A DNA stretch of 64,000 bases from assembly GCF_014200725.1 (NCBI RefSeq), contig NZ_JACHCL010000002.1, positions 496,001-560,000 of the forward strand, in the 5' to 3' direction. The notes beneath the pieces were generated by a model that had not been told where the DNA came from, ran no database searches, and saw only the letters and a list, made by a program, of their open reading frames with translations. A program made the position numbers and the translations under genes. Of this stretch, positions 32,630 to 41,002 are shown one piece after another; the first letter of the stretch is position 1, and each line of letters begins with the position of its first letter. The stretch comes from Janthinobacterium silvisoli. Lineage in GTDB: Bacteria > Pseudomonadota > Gammaproteobacteria > Burkholderiales > Burkholderiaceae_D.

Positions 32630-32908
32630 ATGGATGAACAGAACGATTACTGCGTGATAGCCAGGCTGATGATACCCACCGACGCCCATGTCATACGGGG
32701 TTGCCTGGAAGCGGCCGGCATTCCCGTCATCCTCACGGACGACCAGCACATGCAGGCGAACCTGCTGCTGGCGCCCGCCATCGGCGGCGCGCGGATCATG
32801 GTGCGTGAAAGCGACCTGGCCAGGGCCAACGATATCCTGGCCGCCTACGAGCGGGGCGACCTGGCCTTGTCGGAAGATGCAGATGTGGGATTGCCCGCCG
32901 CAGAGTAA
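32630..32908 (+). CDS. DUF2007 family small protein
   Basis: A 92-residue protein matching the DUF2007 pattern: an N-terminal beta-alpha-beta unit (VIARLMIPTDAHVIRGCLEAAGIPVILTDD in parts) and the closing IMVRESDLARANDILAAYE. The family is described as a putative signal-transducing or PII-like fold, with no known reaction. GGGAGCAACA precedes the ATG. It converges on tdk with 18 nt between stops. Confidence 0.8.
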   Translation: MDEQNDYCVIARLMIPTDAHVIRGCLEAAGIPVILTDDQHMQANLLLAPAIGGARIMVRESDLARANDILAAYERGDLALSEDADVGLPAAE

Positions 32909-32926
32909 GCGGTCAGGCGAAGGAGC

Positions 32927-33478
32927 CTAGCGCGAATAAAAACAGCGCCCGCAAGCCTGGCGGTAAGCCTCGTTGCCGCCTATGCTGATCTGCTCGCCTT
33001 CGCGAATGCGGCGGCCCTGCTCGTCGACGCGGATATTCATGGTGGCTTTCTTGCCGCAGGTGCAGATGTTTTTCAGTTCTTCGATATCGTCGGCCAGCGC
33101 CAGCAGGTAGGCCGAGCCGGGGAACGGTTCACCCTTGAAGTCCGTACGCAAGCCATAGCAAATCACCGGCACACCCTTGACCTGCGCCAGCTGGTGCAAT
33201 TGCTGCACTTGTCTGGTCGTGAGGAATTGCGCCTCATCGATCAGCAAACAAGCCACTTTCGGTATCTCGGCCAGGAAATCAGTGTCGGCATGAAAGATAT
33301 CGACCTGGCGCTGCGGCCCCAGCCGCGAAGTGACCCGGCCCACGCCGTAGCGGCTATCGATGGCGGCCGTGTACAGGCGCACTTGCTGACCCTGTTCTTC
33401 ATAGTTGTGCGCGACCTGCAGCAAGGCCGTCGACTTGCCCGCGTTCATCGCGGAATATCGGAAATAAAGTTTTGCCAC
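32927..33478 (-). CDS. tdk: Thymidine kinase
   Basis: A 183-residue type II thymidine kinase, which phosphorylates thymidine for salvage. The P-loop FRYSAMNAGKSTALL (about 6-20), the Walker B-like LLIDEAQFLT, the flexible lasso FKGEPFPGSAYL and the zinc cysteines (CTCGKKATMN; CGRCF at the C-terminus) are all present. The start is GTG (33476-33478) directly before AKLYFRYSAM, the conserved beginning of the family. Confidence 0.95.
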   Translation of the reverse strand: MAKLYFRYSAMNAGKSTALLQVAHNYEEQGQQVRLYTAAIDSRYGVGRVTSRLGPQRQVDIFHADTDFLAEIPKVACLLIDEAQFLTTRQVQQLHQLAQVKGVPVICYGLRTDFKGEPFPGSAYLLALADDIEELKNICTCGKKATMNIRVDEQGRRIREGEQISIGGNEAYRQACGRCFYSR

Positions 33479-33737
33479 CGTCGCCGCCCCGTCTGAATAA
33501 TATTTGAATATTGTTTATTGCGTTTTTGAGGCGTAATTATAAATGGCAATGGCCTGCTTGAGACAGCGCAATTGCACGTCCAAGGCAGCGCAAGCCGCGC
33601 GGCAAGCCCCTGCGAAACGGTGCATACTGGCACGGCGAAACCCGCCCACCCACTGTGAGTTGATATGCACAAAATGTATAAGCAAGCACATAAACATTCG
33701 TTCGCGCAAGCTACCGACGCGCCTACACTCCGCCCTT

Positions 33738-33765
33738 TTGCGCGAAAAGCGGCCCGGGACATAAT
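33738..33765 (+). promoter_or_regulatory. Candidate sigma-70 promoter of cbs
   Basis: TTGCGC (33738-33743), 16 nt, CATAAT (33760-33765), about 33 bp before the cbs start codon. The rest of the 319-bp tdk/cbs intergenic region holds an AT-rich block next to the tdk start and no other feature that I can support. Confidence 0.45.
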
Positions 33766-33797
33766 CCTGCGCGGCTGTTTCGATGACAGGAGCCACC

Positions 33798-35189
33798 ATG
33801 AATGACCGTATGCCCTCCCCTGCCGAACCGGCAGCACTGTTCAAATTGATCGGCAATACCCCGCTGGTCGAAGTGACTAGGCTCGACACGGGTCCGTGCC
33901 AGCTGTTCCTGAAACTGGAATCACAAAATCCGGGCGGCTCCATCAAGGACCGTGTCGGCCTGTCCATCATCGAAGCGGCCGAAGCCGATGGCCGCTTGCA
34001 GCCTGGCGGCGTCATCATCGAAGCGACGGCCGGCAATACCGGCATCGGCTTGGCTTTAGTCGGCCGTATCAAGGGCTACCGCGTGATCCTGGTCGTGCCC
34101 GACAAAATGTCGACGGAAAAAGTACTGCACCTGAAAGCGCTGGGCGCCGAAGTGCACACCACGCGCTCGGACGTGGGCAAGGGCCATCCCGAGTACTACC
34201 AGGACTACGCGGCGCGCCTGGCGCGTGAGCTGCCTGGCGCCTTCTTCGCCGACCAGTTCAACAATCCTGCCAATCCGCTGGCGCACGAAACCACCACCGG
34301 CCCCGAAATTTGGGAGCAAAGCGGCCATGACGTGGACGCCATCGTGGTTGGCGTCGGTTCGTCCGGCACCCTGACGGGCCTGACCCGCTACTTCCGCAAG
34401 GCGCAGCCGAAGCTGGAATTCGTGCTGGCCGACCCGAAAGGCTCCATCCTCACCGAATACATCGAGTCGGGCAAGGTGTCCGACACCAGCGGCTCGTGGG
34501 CGGTGGAAGGCATCGGCGAAGATTTCATCCCCTCGATCGCCGACATGGGCGGCGTGCGCCGCGCCTACACCATCAGCGACCAGGAAAGCTTCGACTCCGC
34601 ACGCGCCCTGCTGCGCGCCGAAGGTATCCTGGGCGGCTCGTCGACCGGCACCTTGCTGGCCGCCGCCCTGAAATACTGCCGCGAACAGACCACCCCAAAA
34701 CGTGTCGTCACCTTCGTGTGCGACACCGGTACGCGCTATTTGTCGAAAGTCTATAACGATGGCTGGATGCGCGACCAGGGCTTGCTGCAACGGGCCGTTT
34801 CGGGCGACTTGCGCGATCTGATCGGCCGCCGCTACGACGAAGGCGACGTGGTCAGCGTGGCGCCCGGCGACACCCTGCTCACGGCCTTCAACCGCATGCG
34901 TTCGAGCGACCTGGCGCAACTGCCCGTGATAGCCGAGGGCAAGCTGGTGGGCATCATCGACGAATCGGACCTGCTGCTGCAAGTGTCGGGCGACGCCGCG
35001 CATTTTGCTTCGCTGGTAGGCGCCACCATGACCACCCAGCTCGAAACCCTGGCGCCGTCAAGCGGCCTGCCCGCCTTGCGTGCCACGCTGGACCGCGGCC
35101 TGACTGCCGTGGTGGCCGACGATGCCGTATTCTATGGCCTGATCACGCGTTTCGACCTACTCAACCACTTACGCAGGACACTATCTTGA
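33798..35189 (+). CDS. cbs: Cystathionine beta-synthase (PLP domain plus CBS pair)
   Basis: A 463-residue protein: a PLP-dependent fold II domain with the Lys in QNPGGSIKDRVG (Lys50) and phosphate loop ATAGNTGIGLAL, then SSGTLTGLTRY, followed by a C-terminal pair of CBS domains (about 340-463: VVSVAPGDTLLTAFNRMRSSDLAQLPVI and following). It condenses serine with homocysteine to cystathionine, the first step of reverse transsulfuration. The CBS pair may sense adenosyl ligands. AGGAG lies 5 nt before ATG 33798; an in-frame ATG 15 nt upstream is less likely. It overlaps the next gene by 4 nt. Confidence 0.92.
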   Translation: MNDRMPSPAEPAALFKLIGNTPLVEVTRLDTGPCQLFLKLESQNPGGSIKDRVGLSIIEAAEADGRLQPGGVIIEATAGNTGIGLALVGRIKGYRVILVVPDKMSTEKVLHLKALGAEVHTTRSDVGKGHPEYYQDYAARLARELPGAFFADQFNNPANPLAHETTTGPEIWEQSGHDVDAIVVGVGSSGTLTGLTRYFRKAQPKLEFVLADPKGSILTEYIESGKVSDTSGSWAVEGIGEDFIPSIADMGGVRRAYTISDQESFDSARALLRAEGILGGSSTGTLLAAALKYCREQTTPKRVVTFVCDTGTRYLSKVYNDGWMRDQGLLQRAVSGDLRDLIGRRYDEGDVVSVAPGDTLLTAFNRMRSSDLAQLPVIAEGKLVGIIDESDLLLQVSGDAAHFASLVGATMTTQLETLAPSSGLPALRATLDRGLTAVVADDAVFYGLITRFDLLNHLRRTLS

Positions 35190-36367
35190 GCAATTCACCT
35201 TCCCGCAAGAGCCAACTTGCCACCCGCGTCATCCATGCCGGCCAGTCGCCCGATCCATCGACGGGCGCCATCATGCCGCCGATTTACGCCACCTCCACCT
35301 TTGTGCAGGAAAGCCCCGGCGTGCACAAGGGACTGGACTATGGCCGCTCGCATAATCCCACGCGCTGGGCGCTGGAGCGCTGCGTGGCCGACCTCGAAGG
35401 CGGCAGCGCAGCGTTTGCCTTCGCCTCGGGCCTGGCGGCCATTTCCAGCGTGCTCGAATTGCTGGACGCGGGCGCGCACATCATCGCCGGCGACGATATG
35501 TATGGCGGCACCTACCGTTTGTTTGAGCGCGTGCGCCGCCGTTCGGCCGGCCACCAGTTCACCTATGTCGACCTGACGAATCCGGAAAACCTGCTGGCCG
35601 CCATCCGCCCTGAAACGAAGATGGTGTGGGTGGAAACGCCGACCAATCCGATGCTCAAGCTGGCCGACCTGCGCGCGATTGCCGACATCTGCCGCGAACG
35701 CGGCATCATCGCCGTGGCCGACAATACCTTCGCCAGCCCGCTGGTGCAACGTCCGCTGGAACATGGTTTCGATATCGTGGTCCATTCGACCACCAAGTAC
35801 CTGAACGGCCATTCGGACATCATCGGCGGCATCGCCATCGTCGGCGCCGAAGAACGCCAGGCGGAATGGCGCGAGCAGCTGGGCTTCTTGCAAAACTCGG
35901 TGGGTGCGATTGCCGGCCCGTTCGACAGCTTCCTGGCACTGCGCGGCGTGAAAACCCTGGCCATCCGCATGCAGCGCCACTGCCAGAGCGCCCTGGCGCT
36001 GGCGCAATGGCTGGAACAGCAAAAAGAAGTGCGCAAGGTGTTTTATCCAGGCCTGGAATCGCATCCGCAACACGCGCTGGCCAAGCGCCAGATGGATGGC
36101 TTCGGCGGCATCATCTCGATCGACCTCGATACCGACCTGGCTGGCGCCCGCCGTTTCCTGGAACGCTGTGAAGTGTTTGCGCTGGCTGAAAGCCTGGGCG
36201 GCGTGGAAAGCCTGATCGAACACCCGGCCCTGATGACGCATGCCAGCATCCCGGCAGAACAGCGCGCCAAGCTGGGCATCGGCGACGGCTTGATACGCCT
36301 GTCAGTCGGCATCGAAGACATCGAAGACCTGCGCCACGACCTGCGTACGGCGCTCGACGCGATTTAA
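35186..36367 (+). CDS. Cystathionine gamma-lyase (Cys/Met metabolism PLP enzyme)
   Basis: A 393-residue fold I PLP enzyme: SGLAAISSVLELL, ETPTNPMLKLADL and the PLP-lysine motif HSTTKYLNGHSD (Lys204), with SLGGVESLIEHPALMTHASI near the end. Beside cbs it most likely splits cystathionine to cysteine, completing reverse transsulfuration; a beta-lyase cannot be excluded by sequence alone. The start is TTG overlapping the cbs stop (TTGA), an economical translational coupling, with AGGA upstream. Confidence 0.9.
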   Translation: MSNSPSRKSQLATRVIHAGQSPDPSTGAIMPPIYATSTFVQESPGVHKGLDYGRSHNPTRWALERCVADLEGGSAAFAFASGLAAISSVLELLDAGAHIIAGDDMYGGTYRLFERVRRRSAGHQFTYVDLTNPENLLAAIRPETKMVWVETPTNPMLKLADLRAIADICRERGIIAVADNTFASPLVQRPLEHGFDIVVHSTTKYLNGHSDIIGGIAIVGAEERQAEWREQLGFLQNSVGAIAGPFDSFLALRGVKTLAIRMQRHCQSALALAQWLEQQKEVRKVFYPGLESHPQHALAKRQMDGFGGIISIDLDTDLAGARRFLERCEVFALAESLGGVESLIEHPALMTHASIPAEQRAKLGIGDGLIRLSVGIEDIEDLRHDLRTALDAI

Positions 36368-36425
36368 ACGGGCGGTACCGGATTACTCGGCATGCCGCCG
36401 CTGATCCGGCACTGCGCTGGCCTGA

Positions 36426-38633
36426 TCATTCCCCTGGCCGGTACCTGCGTTCCAGGTGCCGGTCCACCTCTTCCGGATAAAACAGCACGTCCTTGAATTG
36501 CCCGCGCGCATACATCGCCGCCTGGTCGCTGAAGTGCGGCGACTTGGGGTCGCCACTCTGGCCGCCCGCGAGGATGCTTTTTGCCTTGATGCGGGGGCCA
36601 AACTCCACTACCGCCACAAAACTGTTACCGCGCTCGCCATAAATCCTGCGCGTGCTGCTCTTGCTGCTCTGGCCATACGCGGCCAGCGCGCCCCAGTTAC
36701 CCGACGCATAAGGCACGGGCAAGCTGGGCTTCGCATCATCGAATGGCTGCACCACCTCGCCCGTCAGGCGCTGGAAGCGGTTGATCTGGCCCCACGGCGT
36801 TTGCCAGCTGCCGAAATCGCGCTGCAATTTATCCGATGCGCTGGCTAATGCCGCCAGCCGCTGCCCGGCACTGACCTGCTCCGTCGCCATGAATTCGACT
36901 ACCGGCACCTCCTGCTCGCGCGCCTGCCTGCCGGCGATATCGGCCAGCTCCTGGCCCCAGAATATGGCCAATGACGTGGCCGTGGACGTAAGCGAATAGC
37001 GCCAGTCCCAGGTCCGCAGCAGCGCGATCTTGCCGGCCAGCGCCAGCTTCTGCGCATCACCGGCTGGCAACGCATCCCAGGCGGCGAACAGCGGCGGCAA
37101 CAGCGATTCAAACGCCGTCAGTTCACTGTCGTAAGCAGCGGCGATCAGGCTGTCCAGAGTAAAACCGGTCTTGTTCTGGAAGACTTTCACGGCATGCAAG
37201 CCGCGCGCATTTTCGCCATACACGGACATATAGGCTGGATAATCCTGCTGGCGCGGGCTATTTGCGCCCGCCGCCGAAAACGGCCAGTTGTTGGTATTTT
37301 GTATCCAGCCATTCTTGGGATTGAACAGGGTGATGGTTTGCGCCACCGTATGCAAGCCTTTCCACTCGGTGGCCGGGTCGCTGCCGTCGACCGGCTGCTT
37401 CCAGTTGAAACGCGGATCGCGCACGGGGATGAAATTGCCGTGGAAATAGGCGATATTGCCATCCGCATCCGCGTACACGGTATTGTTCGATGAATTGGTG
37501 CGCAGCTCCATGGTCTTGTAGAACGCCGCGTAGTCGCGCGCCTTGGTGCGCGTATACGATTGCGTCAAGGCTTTCAACGGTTCATTCATCAGGCGCACAG
37601 CCACCCATTTGCCATCGTGCGCACGCACGATGGGGCCGTGGTGGCTGTAGTATACCGTGATGGTTTTCGTCCCCATGCCGCCGCTGGCCAGCTTATACGG
37701 CAAGCTAATGGGTACGGCCTTCAAGGGACGCAAGGCGCCGTCATAGCGGTAGGACCAGGCGCCGTCCTTGTCGACGATGCTTTCCAGGTACTCGTCGATA
37801 ACGTCGCCGCCGCCCGACGTATGCATCCAGCCGAGACGCTCATTGAAACCCTGGTAGACAAAGAACTGGCCCCAGGTGACGGCGCCATACGCATTCAAGC
37901 CTTCGCCACTGCTGACCTGCACTTCGGGGCGGAAGTAGAACGACGTATGCGGATTGATCATCAGCAGCGCGTGGCCGTTCTGCGTGATGGCGGGCGCGAT
38001 GGCGAAACCGTTCGAGCCGCTCGGCTCGGGGTCCAGGCCGGTCTCCGCGCTGGCCAGCGCCACGGTGGCAGGCCTGGCCTGCTGGCCATAGAAGGACTCG
38101 AGCTGGGCCAGGTCGACCGATTCGATGTCGCCACCGATGCTGCCCTCGCTGAAACTGAGGGCCATCCATGGCTCGAAATACGTGATCAGACTTGGCTTGA
38201 CCTGCGGGTGGGTAGCCAGGTAAAAATTGAGGCCATCGGCAAACGCCGTCATCAATTTTTGTAGCCAGAGCGGACTGGCGCGGTACTGCGCCTGCAAATC
38301 CCCGGGATTGATGAAGAGCTTCATGCGCAGGTCGCGATACAGTTCCTGCTCGCCCTCCACCTCCGCCAGGCGTCCCATGGCGTTGATGTAGTTACGTTCG
38401 ATACGCGGAAAATCGTCTTCCGCCTGCGCATACATCAGGCCAAACACCGCATCCGCATCGCTCTTGCCCGTCACATGCGGCACGCCCCAGGTATCGCGCG
38501 CGATGCTGACATTGGCGGCCTGCGCCTGCCAGCGCGCCATCTCGGTTGCAGAAGCGGGGGCAGCGGCCAGCGTGGGGGCACTGGCAACAACGCCGCAGGC
38601 GATGGCGGCAAACAAGGCACGGCGAGCTGGCAT
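36426..38633 (-). CDS. Penicillin-acylase-family N-terminal-nucleophile hydrolase (possible AHL or cyclic-lipopeptide acylase)
   Basis: A 735-residue S45-family protein with a signal peptide (MPARRALFAAIACGVVASAPTLAAAP). The precursor plan is alpha chain, linker, then the nucleophile at the beta-chain start: EPSGSNGFAIAP, with Ser207 in the Gly-Ser-Asn triad of this family. RDTWGVPHVTGKSDADAVFGLMYAQAEDD is the usual alpha-chain opening (read in parts). The enzyme should cleave itself in the periplasm and hydrolyse amide-linked acyl groups. Substrates in this family range from beta-lactams to acyl-homoserine lactones and aculeacin; none can be chosen here. No luxI/luxR pair is in the window. 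Confidence 0.85.
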   Translation of the reverse strand: MPARRALFAAIACGVVASAPTLAAAPASATEMARWQAQAANVSIARDTWGVPHVTGKSDADAVFGLMYAQAEDDFPRIERNYINAMGRLAEVEGEQELYRDLRMKLFINPGDLQAQYRASPLWLQKLMTAFADGLNFYLATHPQVKPSLITYFEPWMALSFSEGSIGGDIESVDLAQLESFYGQQARPATVALASAETGLDPEPSGSNGFAIAPAITQNGHALLMINPHTSFYFRPEVQVSSGEGLNAYGAVTWGQFFVYQGFNERLGWMHTSGGGDVIDEYLESIVDKDGAWSYRYDGALRPLKAVPISLPYKLASGGMGTKTITVYYSHHGPIVRAHDGKWVAVRLMNEPLKALTQSYTRTKARDYAAFYKTMELRTNSSNNTVYADADGNIAYFHGNFIPVRDPRFNWKQPVDGSDPATEWKGLHTVAQTITLFNPKNGWIQNTNNWPFSAAGANSPRQQDYPAYMSVYGENARGLHAVKVFQNKTGFTLDSLIAAAYDSELTAFESLLPPLFAAWDALPAGDAQKLALAGKIALLRTWDWRYSLTSTATSLAIFWGQELADIAGRQAREQEVPVVEFMATEQVSAGQRLAALASASDKLQRDFGSWQTPWGQINRFQRLTGEVVQPFDDAKPSLPVPYASGNWGALAAYGQSSKSSTRRIYGERGNSFVAVVEFGPRIKAKSILAGGQSGDPKSPHFSDQAAMYARGQFKDVLFYPEEVDRHLERRYRPGE

Positions 38634-38672
38634 TCAATACTCCCTCTCAGGTCACATCATCAAGTCACATCG

Positions 38673-39509
38673 TCAGGACGCATCGATCAGCGCCGCAATG
38701 CGCTGGTTCAGTTCCGCATTTTCCGCCTGCAGCTGCGCGTAACGCTGTTTCAGGCTGGCGATCTCGCCGCGCAGGCGCTCCACTTCGGAAGGTGTTTGGG
38801 CCGCGTTGTCCGCCCACGGCTCATTGCCCGTCTCTGGCGTATCCTGAGATACATGGACCTTCGGCTCGCGCGGTGGACGGGTCGCGGCGCGCTGTTCGCG
38901 GATTTCCTTGGCCGCCTGACGCAACAGCTTCTTGCCGCCAGCAACGGCCGCCACCTGCTCGGCCTGGGGCAAGGACGCCACGGTGGCCGCCGCGTTGATG
39001 GAAATCGTGCCCGAACGGACCGCTTCCACCAGTTCCGGCGTGGCCGCCTTCTGGATCTTTTCGATCTGGCTGATCTGGTTGCTGCTCAGGCGCGCCGCCT
39101 TGGCCACTTCTTCGCGCGTGCTCATGGCTGGTTTCGGCAGGCTTTCGCCTTCCGCGGCATCGGCGGCATTGACGGGCGCCGGGCTGCGCGCGGCGACGAT
39201 TTCCTTCTTGCGCAAGGCCAGCACACCGCGCTGGAAATCCGACACGCTGCGCCGCGCCAGATGATTGTCTATCATCCACAGCATTACATCGTCGATCGAT
39301 TCGAAGCTGGTATTCTGGATGGTCTTGAATGGAATGTCGTGCTTGCGGCAGATGGCGTAGCGATTGTGCCCGTCGATCAGCACATCGTTCCACAGCACCA
39401 GCGCGTCGCGGCAGCCTTCATTGAGCAGGCTGCGCTCGAGCGCCGCGTATTCGCTGTCGGTGAGCGGATCGATATAAGCCTGCAGCACGGCATTGATAGT
39501 GATATTCAT
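38673..39509 (-). CDS. ParB/Srx-domain DNA-binding protein (stand-alone)
   Basis: A 278-residue protein with an N-terminal ParB-like nuclease/CTPase domain (IDPLTDSEYAALERSLLNEG; LIDGHNRYAICRKHDI), a KorB-like helix-turn-helix middle (STREEVAKAARLSSNQISQIEKIQKA in parts; ISINAAATVASLP) and a C-terminal coiled coil (VERLRGEIASLKQRYAQLQAENAELNQRIAAL in parts). There is no parA neighbour, so chromosome partition is unlikely; such solitary proteins are often transcription regulators. ATG at 39507-39509 follows AGAGGACAACC; a far longer upstream frame is not supported. Confidence 0.8.
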   Translation of the reverse strand: MNITINAVLQAYIDPLTDSEYAALERSLLNEGCRDALVLWNDVLIDGHNRYAICRKHDIPFKTIQNTSFESIDDVMLWMIDNHLARRSVSDFQRGVLALRKKEIVAARSPAPVNAADAAEGESLPKPAMSTREEVAKAARLSSNQISQIEKIQKAATPELVEAVRSGTISINAAATVASLPQAEQVAAVAGGKKLLRQAAKEIREQRAATRPPREPKVHVSQDTPETGNEPWADNAAQTPSEVERLRGEIASLKQRYAQLQAENAELNQRIAALIDAS

Positions 39510-39632
39510 GGTTGTCCTCTGTATTGCGTATGGCGGCGCGATCTGGCGCGCCGGCACGCATGCTACACCATCTGGTAGCGCTAGCCGGGTAAAATCACGG
39601 CGAACAGAGATAGATGTTAAACAATAGAGACC

Positions 39633-40076
39633 ATGAAAAGAAAACACGCCGTCGCCGCCATTTTTTGCGTTGCCGCCATCGGCTTTACCTGGGTCAGCCC
39701 CTACATCGCCATGTACCGCATCAGCATGGCTGCCCGCTCGGTCAGGATGACGGGACTGGAACAGCAAGCCGACCTGGCTGCCGTGCGTGCTTCAGTGATG
39801 CAGCAACTGCAAACGGGCGGCCACGCGCATGATGCAGAAGAACTGGCGGCCATGGTCGACACCATCGTCTCGCCGCCCGGCCTGACGGCGCTGATCATGC
39901 GCGGCAAGGAAGGGGCCGATGGCAAGCGTCACGACTTCGGCATGTCTTACCGTTCATGGTCGGATGTGGTGCTACGCCGCGATGGCGGCCAGGATACGAG
40001 CCAGTTCCTGCTGAAACGCCATGGTGTGTGGGATTGGAAACTCATCGCTGTCACCCTGCCAGCCGATTTACTCTAA
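39633..40076 (+). CDS. DUF2939-like small exported or anchored protein, paralogue 1
   Basis: A 147-residue protein with an N-terminal membrane anchor or signal (HAVAAIFCVAAIGFTWVSPYIAMY). The pattern SPYIAMYRISMAARS...DLAAVRASVMQQL and the ending GVWDWKLIAVTLPADLL match the gene at 40217-40732. Both fit DUF2939, proteins of unknown role with a KxFMxxxxxxSPxxA-type beginning. It is transcribed away from the parB-like gene. Confidence 0.7.
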   Translation: MKRKHAVAAIFCVAAIGFTWVSPYIAMYRISMAARSVRMTGLEQQADLAAVRASVMQQLQTGGHAHDAEELAAMVDTIVSPPGLTALIMRGKEGADGKRHDFGMSYRSWSDVVLRRDGGQDTSQFLLKRHGVWDWKLIAVTLPADLL

Positions 40077-40216
40077 GCTTGCCAGGAAAGCAAACCTAAA
40101 GGCCAAATATTTGATCTACGGCAATTATTGCATAAAATTCTATATTGTTTTGAGGCAATAATCTGTAAGATGCCAAGATTTCCGGCGCATCTGGCGCCAG
40201 CTTTTCAAGAGGTCGC

Positions 40217-40732
40217 ATGATGAAAAGAGGCATCTTTTTTGCGGTGGCTGCAGTGCTCGCGCTGGCCGGCTTGTTCTATGGCAGTCCGTATCTCGCCATG
40301 CAGCAGATACGCGCAGCCCTCAAGGCGCAAGACAGCGCTGAACTTTCCACACACATTGATCTCGCCCTGTTGCGCGGCAGCCTGGACCAGCAACTGCACG
40401 CCCTGTTTGCGGCGCCCGAAGTGGCGGCCGATATCAGCCCGACCGTCATCGCGCCCCTGCTCGACACCATGCTCATGCCGGAAGGACTGCTCTCCCTGGT
40501 GCAACTGAACGCCCACTATGAAAGCCCGCTCTCCAAGGTCAGCGATGTCAGCGGCCGCCAGCGCAACGGCGAGGCCGACTATACGCTGCACTACACTTCG
40601 TGGGATAGCGTGGTGGTCCAGCGCGCCCACAGCAAGAGCCGCATCGGCGAGCTGACCTTGAGCCGCGACGGCCTGTGGCGCTGGAAACTGACGTCGGTCG
40701 CGCTGCCGAGGAATCTCCTGACTGATACCTGA
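40217..40732 (+). CDS. DUF2939-like small exported or anchored protein, paralogue 2
   Basis: A 171-residue paralogue of the preceding gene: hydrophobic start (FFAVAAVLALAGLFYGSPYLAMQQI), HIDLALLRGSLDQQL, and the ending GLWRWKLTSVALPRNLL. The two genes are 140 nt apart, so this is a local duplication that has since diverged. AGAGG precedes the tandem ATGATG start. Function unknown. Confidence 0.7.
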   Translation: MMKRGIFFAVAAVLALAGLFYGSPYLAMQQIRAALKAQDSAELSTHIDLALLRGSLDQQLHALFAAPEVAADISPTVIAPLLDTMLMPEGLLSLVQLNAHYESPLSKVSDVSGRQRNGEADYTLHYTSWDSVVVQRAHSKSRIGELTLSRDGLWRWKLTSVALPRNLLTDT

Positions 40733-40785
40733 ACCGGTTTGTTCGCCTGCTATGATTCAGCCATCAATCTATCAACGGAGGCAAT

Positions 40786-40998
40786 ATGGCAGACCTGGTA
40801 CAACAAGCACTGGCCCACGCAGGCAAATCGGCCACCACGCCATGGGTCGTGACCCTGGTCAATGGTGAAAAATTGACCGGTCCCATCTCGCCGCTCAGCG
40901 ACGGCGCCTACGCCATCGGCCTGGGGCAGATCAAGTATTTTTCCAGCGACAAGGTTGCCTCGATGAATGTGTCGGGCGCGGGCGCGTTTCCAATCTAA
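40786..40998 (+). CDS. Small hypothetical protein
   Basis: A 70-residue protein with a strong GGAGG 6 nt before the ATG. The core, PWVVTLVNGEKLTGPISPLSDGAYAIG, looks like a small beta-barrel (Sm- or DUF2642-like strand pattern), but I recognise no family. It lies 54 nt after the second DUF2939 gene and may be cotranscribed. It converges on the HD-GYP gene with stops 4 nt apart. Confidence 0.65.
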   Translation: MADLVQQALAHAGKSATTPWVVTLVNGEKLTGPISPLSDGAYAIGLGQIKYFSSDKVASMNVSGAGAFPI

Positions 40999-41002
40999 AC
41001 GT

